From: an uncultured Lachnospiraceae bacterium
Lineage (GTDB): Bacteria; Bacillota_A; Clostridia; Lachnospirales; Lachnospiraceae
Direction of reading: 5' to 3'
Assembly: GCA_946614075.1 (NCBI GenBank)
Contig: CAMOGO010000008.1
Span: forward strand, 1-13,663
DNA length: 13,663 bases
Under the pieces are notes generated by a model. That model ran no database searches, was not told the origin of the DNA, and worked only from the letters and a program-made list of their open reading frames with translations. This document shows positions 1 through 7,397 of the stretch, piece by piece (position 1 is the stretch's first letter; the number at the start of each line of letters is the position of its first letter). The translations under genes were made by a program, and so were the position numbers.

Positions 1-345
1 AAGAGCGATCAGCGCAGGCCCTGCCCAGGCGATCCGGCGGTAGCGCGCGAATGCTGGGCTGCCGTCATCCACCAGCGAATCGATCAGTCCAAAATTTGCC
101 GAGAAAAAAAACGAAAAAGCACCTACGATGCCCAGGACGCCGATCTGGAAGCTCACCGTGATCTCGGATCCGGTCAGCAGACGGACGCACTGATACAAAC
201 GTCCCAGCATGAGGCACCCCAGGCCGAGGACGATCATAGATGCATAGAGAGGTTTTTTCGGGCGCAGGTACAGCCTGGCCCCGTAAAGAAAGCCTGCCGC
301 CGCGCAGAGCACGACGGCCAGGTTTTCCACAATGAGATGATTCAT
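1..345 (-). CDS. N-terminal part of an unrecognised multi-span membrane protein (runs off left edge)
   Basis: Reading the minus strand from ATG at 345 gives 115 codons without a stop up to the window edge, starting MNHLIVENLAVVLCAAAGF. An in-frame TAA lies eight codons upstream, so the ATG is a plausible start; an AAGGA about 12 nt before it is a weak ribosome site. Hydrophobic stretches at about residues 5-22, 34-52, 62-85 and from 104 suggest at least three or four membrane spans with short polar links (e.g. ARLYLRPKKP, and a DDGSPAFARYRR loop). I do not recognise a family and see no catalytic motif in this part. It is on the same strand as the large surface-protein gene, 167 bp downstream of it, but a shared transcript is only possible, not shown. 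The C-terminal part is missing, so a sensor or transporter domain could follow. Confidence 0.65.
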   Translation of the reverse strand, partial: MNHLIVENLAVVLCAAAGFLYGARLYLRPKKPLYASMIVLGLGCLMLGRLYQCVRLLTGSEITVSFQIGVLGIVGAFSFFFSANFGLIDSLVDDGSPAFARYRRIAWAGPALIAL

Positions 346-383
346 CGTAAATCCATTTCCTTAGATTTCCGTTATCGTTACAT

Positions 384-420
384 ACCCGGGAAGAAAGGTT
401 TTCAAGCCTTCCTTCCCGGT
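384..420. terminator. Stem-loop in the gap after the surface-protein gene, possible terminator
   Basis: A 13-bp inverted repeat (386-398 with 407-419, one mismatch or G-U pair, 8-nt loop) lies between the end of the surface-protein gene and the membrane-protein start. It is followed by a T-rich stretch only on the plus strand (TTTGTCTT), while the nearby genes are on the minus strand, so a normal intrinsic terminator for them is not proven. The same gap (346-512) also has two copies of GTCTCCGGCCTT at 429 and 470 and a second GC-rich dyad around 473-495. Confidence 0.35.
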
Positions 421-512
421 TTGTCTTAGTCTCCGGCCTTCTTACATTTCAGGTTACCGGGGCGTATTTGTCTCCGGCCTTTCTTCCGGGAAGCCGGATC
501 ATCTGATTTTCT

Positions 513-3500
513 TTATGCTGCGTCTCCGTTCTTCCGTCTGCGATAGGCCACGACGCCGATCACGGCAAGTGCTGCCGCTACGATCAGAGCTACGATTCCG
601 CCGCCGCCAAAGACACTTCCGGTGTCGCTTGGGGCTGCAGGAGCTTCGGTCTCTGCCGGAGCCATCTCTGTCTCGGCCATTTCCGTGGTAGTCATGGCCT
701 CGGTCTCAGATGCCGCTGCCAGAGCAGGAGCTGCCTCGGTTGCCGCAGGCATCGCTTCCGTCGCCATCGGCGCAGCCTCGGTCTCCGCAGGCATGGCCTC
801 GGTTTCTACCGGCATAGCTTCGGTTTCTACCGGCATAGCTTCGGTTTCCACTGGCATGGCCTCGGTTTCTACCGGCATGGCCTCGGTTTCCACTGGCATA
901 GCCTCGGTTTCCATAGCCTCAGGAGCAGCCTCGGTCTCCATGGCCTCCGTCTCCTCAGGCATTGCCTCGGTCTCTATCGGCTCAGCCTCCGTCTCCATAG
1001 CCTCAGCCTCGGTCTCCATCGGCTCAGTCTCAGTCTCCACAGCTTCCGTCTCAGCGACTTCCGGTTCCGCTATCTCATTTCTCGAGACTGCTGCGATGCC
1101 GGGAACGATCACTTCCTGCATTTCGACCGGCTCGGAAACGCTGCCAAAGACCAACACGAATGCGCCGAAGTTCATAAGGACAACCGACTCATTGCCATTA
1201 ATCCGTATACCGTTGCCACTGCTGCCGTCAAGGTAATAGCCGAATTTCGGGACCAGGCCTACGCAGATCATTCCGCCATCTTCAGGGATCGGGCCATTCA
1301 GCTCGCTCAAAGCCGCATCCACCCAAAGGGCTCCATAACCTTCCTCCGTTTCCGCTTCCCCTGCATAGGTAGCGACCGGGGCAGGATTCTGAATGGTTTT
1401 GCCATCTGCATCGGTGACGCTGCTTACCATCGTACCGGGTGCGAGCGGCTCTACGGTGATCTCCACGTTCCGGACAGGCTGTGCCCAAAGGATGTACCAG
1501 GTCGACTCCTCCGTGATCTTCTCCGGAAGAGCATCTCTGCTTTCTGCGATCTCCTCCAGCGAGCTATACGCATCCAGGTTCTGCGGTGCGACGCCGTAGA
1601 AACGGGAATTACCTACCAGATACAGCACATCCTCCGCGAGGTATTTCTCGTAGAAGGTCTTTGTGCTCATGTTGTAAGGCACATAGTAGGTCAGCTGTGT
1701 GCTGCCCTCTTCGTAGCCAACCTGAGGAGCTCCCAGTGCAGGTTTTCCGGTAGCCATATCGCCTTCGTGCTTGCCGGCGATCGTCTTGGCCACGTTCACA
1801 TCTCCGGTCTCCAGGGTGACCTCCGTCACCTTGGCAAACTGACCGGTAATGATGAAAAACATGTCGTCGGATTCTTCGATCACAAAGCTTCTCGCCGTTC
1901 CCTTCGGGTGAGCGAGCAGAGTCAGCTTGTAGCCCTCCTCCTCGGTCACGGAGAGGTTGATGGTCTCGCCGTCGAAATAGTAGCCGGGGCCTTCCAGCTC
2001 GATGGTTCCGCCATTCTCTGCGATCACGCCGTCCGCGTCCACCGTCGTCCAGCCCAGGTCAAGTACGGCATGGACCGTCATCTGGCCCTGGTAAGCGATC
2101 GGGCTGAAGCCCTCTCCTCCCGTCGGGTTCAGGTAGCTGATAAAGTAATTGAAAATACCCATGTTCGCGATTTCGACATTCTCCACGATCGGAGTGAAAT
2201 CGCAGCTCCATTTTTCACCGTCGAAGGAAGCCATCAGGGTGCCATCCGTTATATGTACATGGTCCGTATCATCAAACCGGTAATAGGTGTAGGTGTAGGA
2301 GACCGAACAGATCAGCTCGTCGTTCGGGCCGTCGTATTCCCAGCTCGCCACATGGCCATCCCAGGTGAGGTTCTCGACCTGAGTGCCTTCGAAGAGGGCC
2401 AGTACAGCCTCGCCGGACTCATCCAACTGGACCTCCAGCTCCTTGGTGTCGCTGAAGAATGCCGTGGCATCGCCGTTTCCGGAGAGGCCGGTCGTGATCC
2501 TGTTCGGGATCGCCGAGGACTCGGTCCGGACACCGATGTTGGCACCTTCCGTCATCGGACCGCCCACGGTGATCACCGTGCCGGTCAGCATGTTGACGTT
2601 GTTCGGCGTATTATCCTTTACGACCGGATTTCCGGAAAGGATCAGCTCGCCGCCCTTGTAATAGATACCACCGCCGTTAATGCCGGTGTTGCCGGAGATC
2701 TCGCCGCCGCTTAAGGTAAGAGATCCAAAGCTCCAGATACCGCCGCCGTTGATCGGAACGGTGTTGCCGGTGATCAGACCGCCGGACATGCTCATTGTAC
2801 CATAGTTTACGACTGCTCCGCCACCATATTTGCTCGCGCTGTTGCCAGTGAAGGTACCGCCTTGGATATTCAGAGTTGCACCTGACGGGTTAAACACCGC
2901 GCCAGCCTCCAGGCCGACGTTTCCGGTAAAGGTACCGCTTTCGATCGTCAGCTGGCCCTTGTTCGCGATCGCGCCGCCGCTGCCGCTATTGTAGCAGCCG
3001 GTGATCGTACCGTCTCCGGTGATCGTCAGTGTGCCGTTTACCGTGATGGCATTGCCGTTTGCCGCAGCCTCTGTCAGACCACGGTCCAGGGTATAGCCGT
3101 TCAGGTCGAGCGTCAGGCTCTTTCCTGCCGGAATGACGAGCGCCGTATCGGTAGCCAGCGCCTTGACATCGCCCTGAAGAGTGATGGTCGCGCCGTCCTC
3201 TGCTGCATTGATCTGGCTCTGCAGCATCTCCCAGTCGCCCTTATAGATCGCCAGGGCTGTATAGGACTCCTCAAAATACAGGCCTTCGCCCGCATTAAAG
3301 CCTACCTTTTCAATCTGCCAGCCGACAAAGGACTTACCCTCCGGTGCCTCGAAATCGCAATCCGGAAGGATCACGTAGTCTCCTCTCATGAAGGTGAGCG
3401 CATCCATCGATCCGCTGCCTTCTCCGGCGTCAAAGGTCAGGCTCAGCTCCACAGGAAGCGGATCCATCCACTCGCCTTCCACTGTCAGGCCGCAGAGGCT

Positions 3501-5762
3501 GCAATTGCGGTCCGCCTTTTGCCACCAGCCATCGCTGCTCGGCTCCTCGCCCGTTCCTTCCACCTCGTGGAAATTATGAGTGACCGGAACCTCTATGTAT
3601 ACCATCAGCTCATTCTCTGCAGCGCCGGTTTCCGTAGATGCGACGGTTCCACCCGTGACATGCAGGGCCGATCTGGGAATGTACGTTCCGAAATCCGACG
3701 CCAGAACGACCAAAGCGTAGGCCATTTCGCTGTCGTTATAAGTGCCCTCCTTCGGCCTCGGGAAAAACCATTCAAAGGTGACCCAGTAGGTATCCTGTCC
3801 GCCGCCATCATAGAGAGGAACCAGGTCCACATCCCCGTTTACTGTCATAACCGGAGTCGGTGACTGATCAAAGTACTCATCCTTTTCAACCACCTTCAGA
3901 GCCGTCGTGCAGTCGATCGGCTCTACACTGATGTCGACTGTCCCCTCCATCGGCTTTGCCCAATGCACATAAAGCGTCAGGCCGTCGTAAAGCGGTTCTT
4001 TGTAAATCGCATAATAATCCTCACGGTAATCCTCTACGCTATCATATGCTTCCAGCGGCTGCGGGCCGATTTCGTAGATATACTTCTCGCCATTATCCAC
4101 GAAATAGAATCCCATGGTGTCATAAATGTACGAGTTCTGTGCGTAGGTAAAATCGCCGGTCAGCGTCCCCGTACTCTCTGCGAAGATAACCTTCGACCCG
4201 TCCACGACATGATCCTTGCCGTAGAGTTTCTCGACGAACGCCTCATGTCCCTCGCCAAAATCAAGGGTAACCGTGGCGCCATCAGTCCTTCTGGGGATCG
4301 AAGCATATTCCGCCACGCCGCAGACAGTACAGCTGTGAGACATCTGTCCCTCTTCCGACGTCGTCGCTTCCTTGACCGTCTTCCAGTCGTCAAAGATATG
4401 GATAGGCGTCACTTCTGCCTTCACGACGCCGATAAAGGCCAGTTCGGAAAAGTCAAAGGAAATCAGATCCGCGCCATTGACCCGAACCTCAGCATTCGGA
4501 CGTAAATAGTAGCCCTCATCCGGTATCAGGAGGATTTCAGCCCGGTAAGGCACTCCACCCTGCAGGACGACATTGTTCAGAGCCTCGCCATTTTCATCTT
4601 CCCAGTAAAGGCCCTTGCCTTCCCCTTCATAGCCGTAAAAAATGCTGCAGTGAGTATTTACGGTGAAGCCGGTCGGAGACCCGGTCTGGTCATTCCAGTG
4701 CCACTCTCCGGCCGCTCCGTCCATGGGCGTAGTGACCTCGGTTCCGCAGTAAACCGGCTGGACCTGGACCGTGACCTGCTCGATCGCGGTATCCCAGGAG
4801 GCATACACTACGGTATCATCCATGATCAGATCATAGCAGGTAAAAAGCTCCTGACCCTCTTCATCGTAGCTGTAATAATCGGCATAATAGTAGAAGCCGT
4901 ATCGCTCCACCTCGCGGTAGACCTTATCAAAGCCATCCGCCTGCGGGTCAGGAAGACTATTAAACACATCCGCGACCGTCAGGCCTAATGGCACTTCCAC
5001 AGTGTAGACCACATCACAGACCTCTTTGCCGGCAAAGGTTACCGTCGCGGTCGGCTGATAAGAATCCACGTCACCCTCGATGCGGATCGCCTTGGCAGCA
5101 TTGCCATTGGCGTCATAAACACCCGAGTCCTCGTTCACACCGCCCTCAGGCAGCGCGACCGCCAGACCCTCACCGAGAGTCAGCCCGTCACGCCCGTAGA
5201 CCGCCTTGATCCGGCCGGAAGCCTCAAAATAAGCCACCTCCGAGCTCACGCTCATCGCCCGGTTCGCAAAGACGCCATAGTTTGTGCCCGTCGCGACAAC
5301 AGCACCACCGGCGATCGTGATATTCTGCTGCGAATACATCGCATACATGGTACCTTCCGCCGTAATACCGCCGTTGACCGTCAGGGAACCGCCCATGACA
5401 CGGATACCTATGGCAGCATTTACACCGCTCGCGCCGACCACCTGGCCACGACCGGTCACGGTCAGGTCGATACCCTGGGAATAAATCAGCGCTCCCTCCA
5501 TTTTTCCAGGAAAGTCCGATGCCCCACGCAGGTTGAGCGTCTGCGTACCCGGATCATAGGATACCGTGAAGTCTCCCAGGACATTATCCTTGTTCTCTGA
5601 GGTACCCTGTGTGCCTCCGACCCAGACATTGTAGGCCACAGCCTCGTCTGAGCCGTCCGCTTCCGCTGCCCCAACCGTCATGGTCATCGTCATGCCGATC
5701 AGCATGACCAGTGACAGGCAAAGAGTGAGCAAAAGCGGCAACCGATGCGTTCTCTTCATCAT
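513..5762 (-). CDS. Very large secreted, C-terminally anchored surface protein with beta-helix and Glu/Thr/Pro repeat stalk
   Basis: The product is 1749 aa and probably a cell-surface adhesin or binding protein; no catalytic motif is visible. Residues 1 to about 33 form a Sec signal peptide (KR, then a long hydrophobic run, then VGAAEA). Residues 44-200 resemble the N-terminal beta module common in Firmicutes surface proteins (VWVGGTQ..., SYDPGTQTLNL). About 451-490 and 730-765 contain H-x-W/F...Cys-x-x-Cys-Gly modules (SCTVCG, CSLCG). About 775-815 is a Listeria/Bacteroides-type repeat (LTFDAGEGSGSM...FVGWQ). About 900-1060 is Gly/Asn-rich right-handed beta-helix sequence (GGTFTGNSASKYGGGAVVN). 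About 1567-1707 is a low-complexity stalk built on TEAMPVE. SDTGS at 1712, a hydrophobic segment and RRRK at the end look like a wall or membrane anchor, but not a canonical LPxTG. GGAGG lies 4 nt before the first ATG (5762) and 7 nt before an adjacent in-frame ATG (5759), so the second Met may be the real start. Confidence 0.9.
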   Translation of the reverse strand: MMKRTHRLPLLLTLCLSLVMLIGMTMTMTVGAAEADGSDEAVAYNVWVGGTQGTSENKDNVLGDFTVSYDPGTQTLNLRGASDFPGKMEGALIYSQGIDLTVTGRGQVVGASGVNAAIGIRVMGGSLTVNGGITAEGTMYAMYSQQNITIAGGAVVATGTNYGVFANRAMSVSSEVAYFEASGRIKAVYGRDGLTLGEGLAVALPEGGVNEDSGVYDANGNAAKAIRIEGDVDSYQPTATVTFAGKEVCDVVYTVEVPLGLTVADVFNSLPDPQADGFDKVYREVERYGFYYYADYYSYDEEGQELFTCYDLIMDDTVVYASWDTAIEQVTVQVQPVYCGTEVTTPMDGAAGEWHWNDQTGSPTGFTVNTHCSIFYGYEGEGKGLYWEDENGEALNNVVLQGGVPYRAEILLIPDEGYYLRPNAEVRVNGADLISFDFSELAFIGVVKAEVTPIHIFDDWKTVKEATTSEEGQMSHSCTVCGVAEYASIPRRTDGATVTLDFGEGHEAFVEKLYGKDHVVDGSKVIFAESTGTLTGDFTYAQNSYIYDTMGFYFVDNGEKYIYEIGPQPLEAYDSVEDYREDYYAIYKEPLYDGLTLYVHWAKPMEGTVDISVEPIDCTTALKVVEKDEYFDQSPTPVMTVNGDVDLVPLYDGGGQDTYWVTFEWFFPRPKEGTYNDSEMAYALVVLASDFGTYIPRSALHVTGGTVASTETGAAENELMVYIEVPVTHNFHEVEGTGEEPSSDGWWQKADRNCSLCGLTVEGEWMDPLPVELSLTFDAGEGSGSMDALTFMRGDYVILPDCDFEAPEGKSFVGWQIEKVGFNAGEGLYFEESYTALAIYKGDWEMLQSQINAAEDGATITLQGDVKALATDTALVIPAGKSLTLDLNGYTLDRGLTEAAANGNAITVNGTLTITGDGTITGCYNSGSGGAIANKGQLTIESGTFTGNVGLEAGAVFNPSGATLNIQGGTFTGNSASKYGGGAVVNYGTMSMSGGLITGNTVPINGGGIWSFGSLTLSGGEISGNTGINGGGIYYKGGELILSGNPVVKDNTPNNVNMLTGTVITVGGPMTEGANIGVRTESSAIPNRITTGLSGNGDATAFFSDTKELEVQLDESGEAVLALFEGTQVENLTWDGHVASWEYDGPNDELICSVSYTYTYYRFDDTDHVHITDGTLMASFDGEKWSCDFTPIVENVEIANMGIFNYFISYLNPTGGEGFSPIAYQGQMTVHAVLDLGWTTVDADGVIAENGGTIELEGPGYYFDGETINLSVTEEEGYKLTLLAHPKGTARSFVIEESDDMFFIITGQFAKVTEVTLETGDVNVAKTIAGKHEGDMATGKPALGAPQVGYEEGSTQLTYYVPYNMSTKTFYEKYLAEDVLYLVGNSRFYGVAPQNLDAYSSLEEIAESRDALPEKITEESTWYILWAQPVRNVEITVEPLAPGTMVSSVTDADGKTIQNPAPVATYAGEAETEEGYGALWVDAALSELNGPIPEDGGMICVGLVPKFGYYLDGSSGNGIRINGNESVVLMNFGAFVLVFGSVSEPVEMQEVIVPGIAAVSRNEIAEPEVAETEAVETETEPMETEAEAMETEAEPIETEAMPEETEAMETEAAPEAMETEAMPVETEAMPVETEAMPVETEAMPVETEAMPVETEAMPAETEAAPMATEAMPAATEAAPALAAASETEAMTTTEMAETEMAPAETEAPAAPSDTGSVFGGGGIVALIVAAALAVIGVVAYRRRKNGDAA
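790..894 (-). repeat. Five tandem 21-bp in-frame repeats encoding the TEAMPVE stalk
   Basis: Five consecutive 21-bp units start at 790, 811, 832, 853 and 874, differing only at a few silent or near-silent positions (ATAGCTT/ATGGCCT, TCTACC/TCCACT). More diverged units flank them on both sides (about 640-1060). Each codes for one seven-residue step of the C-terminal stalk of the surface protein. Because the unit is a multiple of three, copy-number change would lengthen or shorten the stalk without a frameshift. Confidence 0.9.
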
Positions 5763-5934
5763 CTCGCCTCCTTAAGTTGCTTGGCGGCGCGAAACCGCCG
5801 GGGGATAGACTTGTGGCCAAAAGCCGCCGTAAATCTATTTGTCAAAAAATAGATTATTACTTAAAAATCATATCACGGCCACAAAAAAAATACCAGAAGA
5901 GAACGCCGCCCACGTGATTAATTTTGCAGGGAAA
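5763..5934 (-). other. Leader and upstream region of the surface-protein gene, no gene seen
   Basis: This gap holds the ribosome site (AAGGAGG, 5767-5773 as read on the minus strand), a GC-rich hairpin at 5783-5799 (GGCGG / CCGCC) in the probable 5' leader, and an AT-rich block with an operator-like palindrome at 5832-5855. A TTGACA lies at 5845-5840 on the minus strand, but I find no good -10 box at 17 nt from it. Short possible ORFs here are not convincing. I could not match the leader to a known riboswitch consensus by eye. Confidence 0.5.
5832..5855. promoter_or_regulatory. Perfect 9-bp palindrome upstream of the surface-protein gene, operator candidate
   Basis: AATCTATTT at 5832-5840 is the exact reverse complement of AAATAGATT at 5847-5855, with a 6-nt spacer. 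The minus-strand hexamer TTGACA, a perfect -35 match, lies across the spacer and the edge of one arm. A repressor bound here would cover a promoter, but no convincing -10 was found and the binding factor is unknown. Confidence 0.4.
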
Positions 5935-5976
5935 GACAGGGGACGGGATGACAGCGGGGACGGTTCTCTGTGTCAT
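5935..5976. repeat. GGGGACGG palindromic intergenic element, copy A
   Basis: Two core-like copies occur in tandem: GACAGGGGACGGGA (from about 5936) and CGGGGACGGTTCTCTG (from about 5955). The second is enclosed by TGACA and TGTCA arms. The same core recurs in most intergenic gaps of this window. On the minus strand an AGGAGG and ATG directly precede the element and open a 39-codon reading frame beginning MTQRTVPAV (5857-5976), which I treat as non-genic. Confidence 0.6.
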
Positions 5977-5978
5977 GA

Positions 5979-6068
5979 TTATCGCCTCCTCTGACGCTCG
6001 ATCTCTATCAGGTCATCGATCGCAATTTCCGGATCAACCGTATGAAATGCCAGATAGTTGCGTTTCAT
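5979..6068 (-). CDS. Possible 29-aa small ORF or gene remnant after the esterase
   Basis: ATG at 6068 opens 29 codons ending in TAA at 5979: MKRNYLAFHTVDPEIAI followed by DDLIEIERQRRR. It lies 27 bp after the esterase stop and in the same frame. There is no good ribosome site (C-rich sequence precedes the ATG), and no family is recognised. The composition looks protein-like (acidic then strongly basic C-terminus), so it may be the surviving tail of a lost gene, possibly truncated by the repeat element beside it. Equally it may be chance. Confidence 0.2.
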   Translation of the reverse strand: MKRNYLAFHTVDPEIAIDDLIEIERQRRR

Positions 6069-6095
6069 GATTTTGGCGGGGGCATGTTGTCATCG

Positions 6096-6749
6096 TCACA
6101 ACTGCTCCATCGCCCAGGCGAATGCCTTGGCGGTCCGCAGGTCCGCGTCCTTGAAATGATTTCCGGCATTCCACTCCAGTGTCGTCCGGATCCCCTGCCC
6201 CGCGAGCGTCTCCTGCGCTTCCCGGATCCGTCTGCCTACCGTAGCCATCACCGGATTTCTGGTCTTCTCTTCCTTATCGCCAAGACTCAGATACACGGCA
6301 CTGACCCGTGGCTCATGCTCTTTCATGTAATCTGCAAAGCCCGGAAACCACACCGATGGGGAAGCCGCCGCAACAGCCGAGAACATGTCCGTCTCGTACC
6401 CTGCCCACAGCGCAAAAAGCCCCGCCAGCGAATAACCGCCGATGATGAAAGTCTTGCCGGAAGACCCGCCCAGGTCTGCGTCGGAATGGTCTTGGAAGTA
6501 CCGGAGGATTTCCTCCAGGGTTTCCAGCGCTCCCTCGCCGAAATCCTCTTTTCCAAACACCGCCGGCGCCTTCCACGGCGACAGATCGTCATTCCAACTA
6601 TTGACCGCGAACGCATACAGGCAGAAATCCTGCCCAGTAAGCCGCTTAATCTCCGCCACCTCGGATTCCATAAACGCCAGATCATGGTCATCCACCATCT
6701 GAATCAAGACGACCGGTGCCTCTATATTTCCATATTTTGTAACCTTCAT
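6096..6749 (-). CDS. Small alpha/beta-hydrolase, putative esterase
   Basis: The product is 217 aa from the ATG at 6749, chosen because AGGAGG lies at 6755-6760, 5-6 nt before it. A longer reading frame from 6836 only translates the adjacent repeat element and overlaps the previous gene. The sequence has the serine-hydrolase nucleophile elbow GGYSLAG (Ser107), a likely acid in LSLGDKEE (Asp158) and a likely base in NAGNHFK (His198), in the right order and spacing for the putative esterase / enterochelin-esterase-like group of alpha/beta-hydrolases. No signal peptide is seen, so it is probably cytoplasmic. It lies 83 bp after the acylphosphatase gene on the same strand, with a repeat element in the gap. 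The substrate cannot be read from the sequence; a carboxyl ester or thioester is the generic expectation. Confidence 0.85.
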   Translation of the reverse strand: MKVTKYGNIEAPVVLIQMVDDHDLAFMESEVAEIKRLTGQDFCLYAFAVNSWNDDLSPWKAPAVFGKEDFGEGALETLEEILRYFQDHSDADLGGSSGKTFIIGGYSLAGLFALWAGYETDMFSAVAAASPSVWFPGFADYMKEHEPRVSAVYLSLGDKEEKTRNPVMATVGRRIREAQETLAGQGIRTTLEWNAGNHFKDADLRTAKAFAWAMEQL

Positions 6750-6767
6750 TGCTTCCTCCTGAAAGTC

Positions 6768-6832
6768 GTGGAGACGGTTCGCACCATGACTCACGACCCG
6801 TCCCCATGACTCGCCCATGACTCGCTCACGAA
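6768..6832. repeat. GGGGACGG palindromic intergenic element, copy B (diverged)
   Basis: GGAGACGGTTC near 6771 and GACCCGTCCCC near 6805 form an imperfect 11-nt inverted repeat (two mismatches). The sequence between and after them carries three copies of CCATGACTC. It fills the gap between acylphosphatase and esterase and abuts the acylphosphatase stop codon. Confidence 0.5.
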
Positions 6833-7099
6833 TCACTCTGCCTGAAATCCTCTCTCATCCTTCACGACCGGGATCGTCCTCGCATCCATGCCTGTGATCT
6901 CCACGTACCTCCCGGCCTCGATGCTGATGATGACCTGGTCGATGTCTGACTCCTCGCCTTGGATCTCCATCAAGACACTGCCATCCCACTCATTCCTCAC
7001 CCAGCCGGTGCAGGAGTAAAGCTCGGCCGCATGGCGGGCGCGCCAGCGAAAGCCCACGCCCTGGACATCGCCATAAAAAATGATTTTCTTTCGGATCAT
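6833..7099 (-). CDS. acyP: Acylphosphatase
   Basis: The product is 88 aa, the normal family length, when started at the ATG at 7099, which is preceded by a GGGAGGGG ribosome site about 9 nt away; a 13-residue longer frame starting at 7138 would place this site inside the gene. Acylphosphatases hydrolyse the carboxyl-phosphate bond of acyl phosphates in the cytoplasm. The two signature motifs are present: GDVQGVGFRWR with the phosphate-binding Arg18, and GWVRNEWDGSV with the catalytic Asn36. The spacing of 18 residues between Arg and Asn is as in known members. It is the first gene after the long hairpin downstream of torD and may have its own promoter at 7141-7169; the esterase gene follows in the same direction. 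Confidence 0.93.
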   Translation of the reverse strand: MIRKKIIFYGDVQGVGFRWRARHAAELYSCTGWVRNEWDGSVLMEIQGEESDIDQVIISIEAGRYVEITGMDARTIPVVKDERGFQAE

Positions 7100-7140
7100 A
7101 GAATACGCCCCTCCCGACTCGTGCATGACTCTTCGCATCT

Positions 7141-7169
7141 AATGTACCGCTTTGCAGGCAAGAGCGCAA
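7141..7169 (-). promoter_or_regulatory. Candidate promoter for acylphosphatase-esterase
   Basis: On the minus strand TTGCGC (7169-7164), a 17-nt spacer and TACATT (7146-7141) match the vegetative sigma pattern moderately. It sits about 42 nt before the chosen acylphosphatase start. The same TACATT box is found in the candidate dmsA promoter. No experimental support can be inferred. Confidence 0.4.
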
Positions 7170-7179
7170 GGGGTGACAC

Positions 7180-7344
7180 GGGGACGGTTCTCACCGTCAC
7201 AAAGCCCCAACGCTGATATGTCAGAACAAAGCAGCCAGTGTCTATCCTTTTGCTTGAGTTTAATCGCAAAAGGATATAACACTGGCTTTCTTTGTTTCCT
7301 GACATATCAGCTGCCCGGGCTTTGTGACAGTGAGAACCGGCCCC
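7180..7344. repeat. About 165-nt near-continuous inverted repeat (long hairpin) bounded by GGGGACGGTTCTCAC-type ends
   Basis: The left and right halves pair almost throughout. Exact paired blocks are: 7243-7253 with 7266-7276 (11 bp, 12-nt apical loop), 7234-7241 with 7279-7286 (8 bp), 7225-7231 with 7290-7296 (7 bp), 7213-7224 with 7299-7310 (12 bp), 7196-7207 with 7317-7328 (12 bp), 7186-7194 with 7330-7338 (9 bp), and the outer GGGG with CCCC at 7180-7183 and 7341-7344. Only small bulges separate the blocks. The outer ends carry the core shared with the other intergenic elements. No protein is credible here; it could be a miniature mobile element or a structured RNA. Confidence 0.75.
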
Positions 7345-7356
7345 TATCTTCCCCAA

Positions 7357-7397
7357 GCGGTGAGTCAAAAGAACCGGCCCCATGACTCACTTACCGC
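7357..7397. repeat. Stem-loop element at the end of torD
   Basis: GTGAGTCA (7360-7367) is the exact complement of TGACTCAC (7383-7390); the loop carries AACCGGCCCC, a diverged version of the recurrent core. GCG (7357) and CGC (7395) can extend the stem past a bulge. It begins directly after the torD stop codon. No T-run follows on the minus strand, so a classical terminator is not supported. Confidence 0.5.

Noticed and set aside
611..627. LPxTG sortase signal at the surface-protein C-terminus
   Set aside because: The sequence is A-P-S-D-T-G-S: two residues lie between Pro and Thr, so the canonical motif is not present, though anchoring by a variant sortase remains possible.
622..1236. 204-codon plus-strand frame with Ser/Ala/Val repeats (MSLGAAGASVSAG...)
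   Set aside because: It is the complement of the 21-bp repeats encoding the surface-protein stalk; the repeat length keeps all frames open.
1767..2714. 315-codon plus-strand frame opposite the beta-helix part of the surface protein
   Set aside because: No ribosome site or recognisable domain; the opposite strand encodes a coherent secreted protein.
5763..5860. Riboswitch (cyclic-di-GMP type) in the surface-gene leader
   Set aside because: A GC-rich hairpin and leader length are suggestive, but I could not find the conserved bases of that or another known class by eye.
6750..6836. 29-residue longer start for the esterase (ATG at 6836)
   Set aside because: The extension translates the palindromic element, overlaps the acylphosphatase stop and lacks a ribosome site; AGGAGG supports the ATG at 6749.
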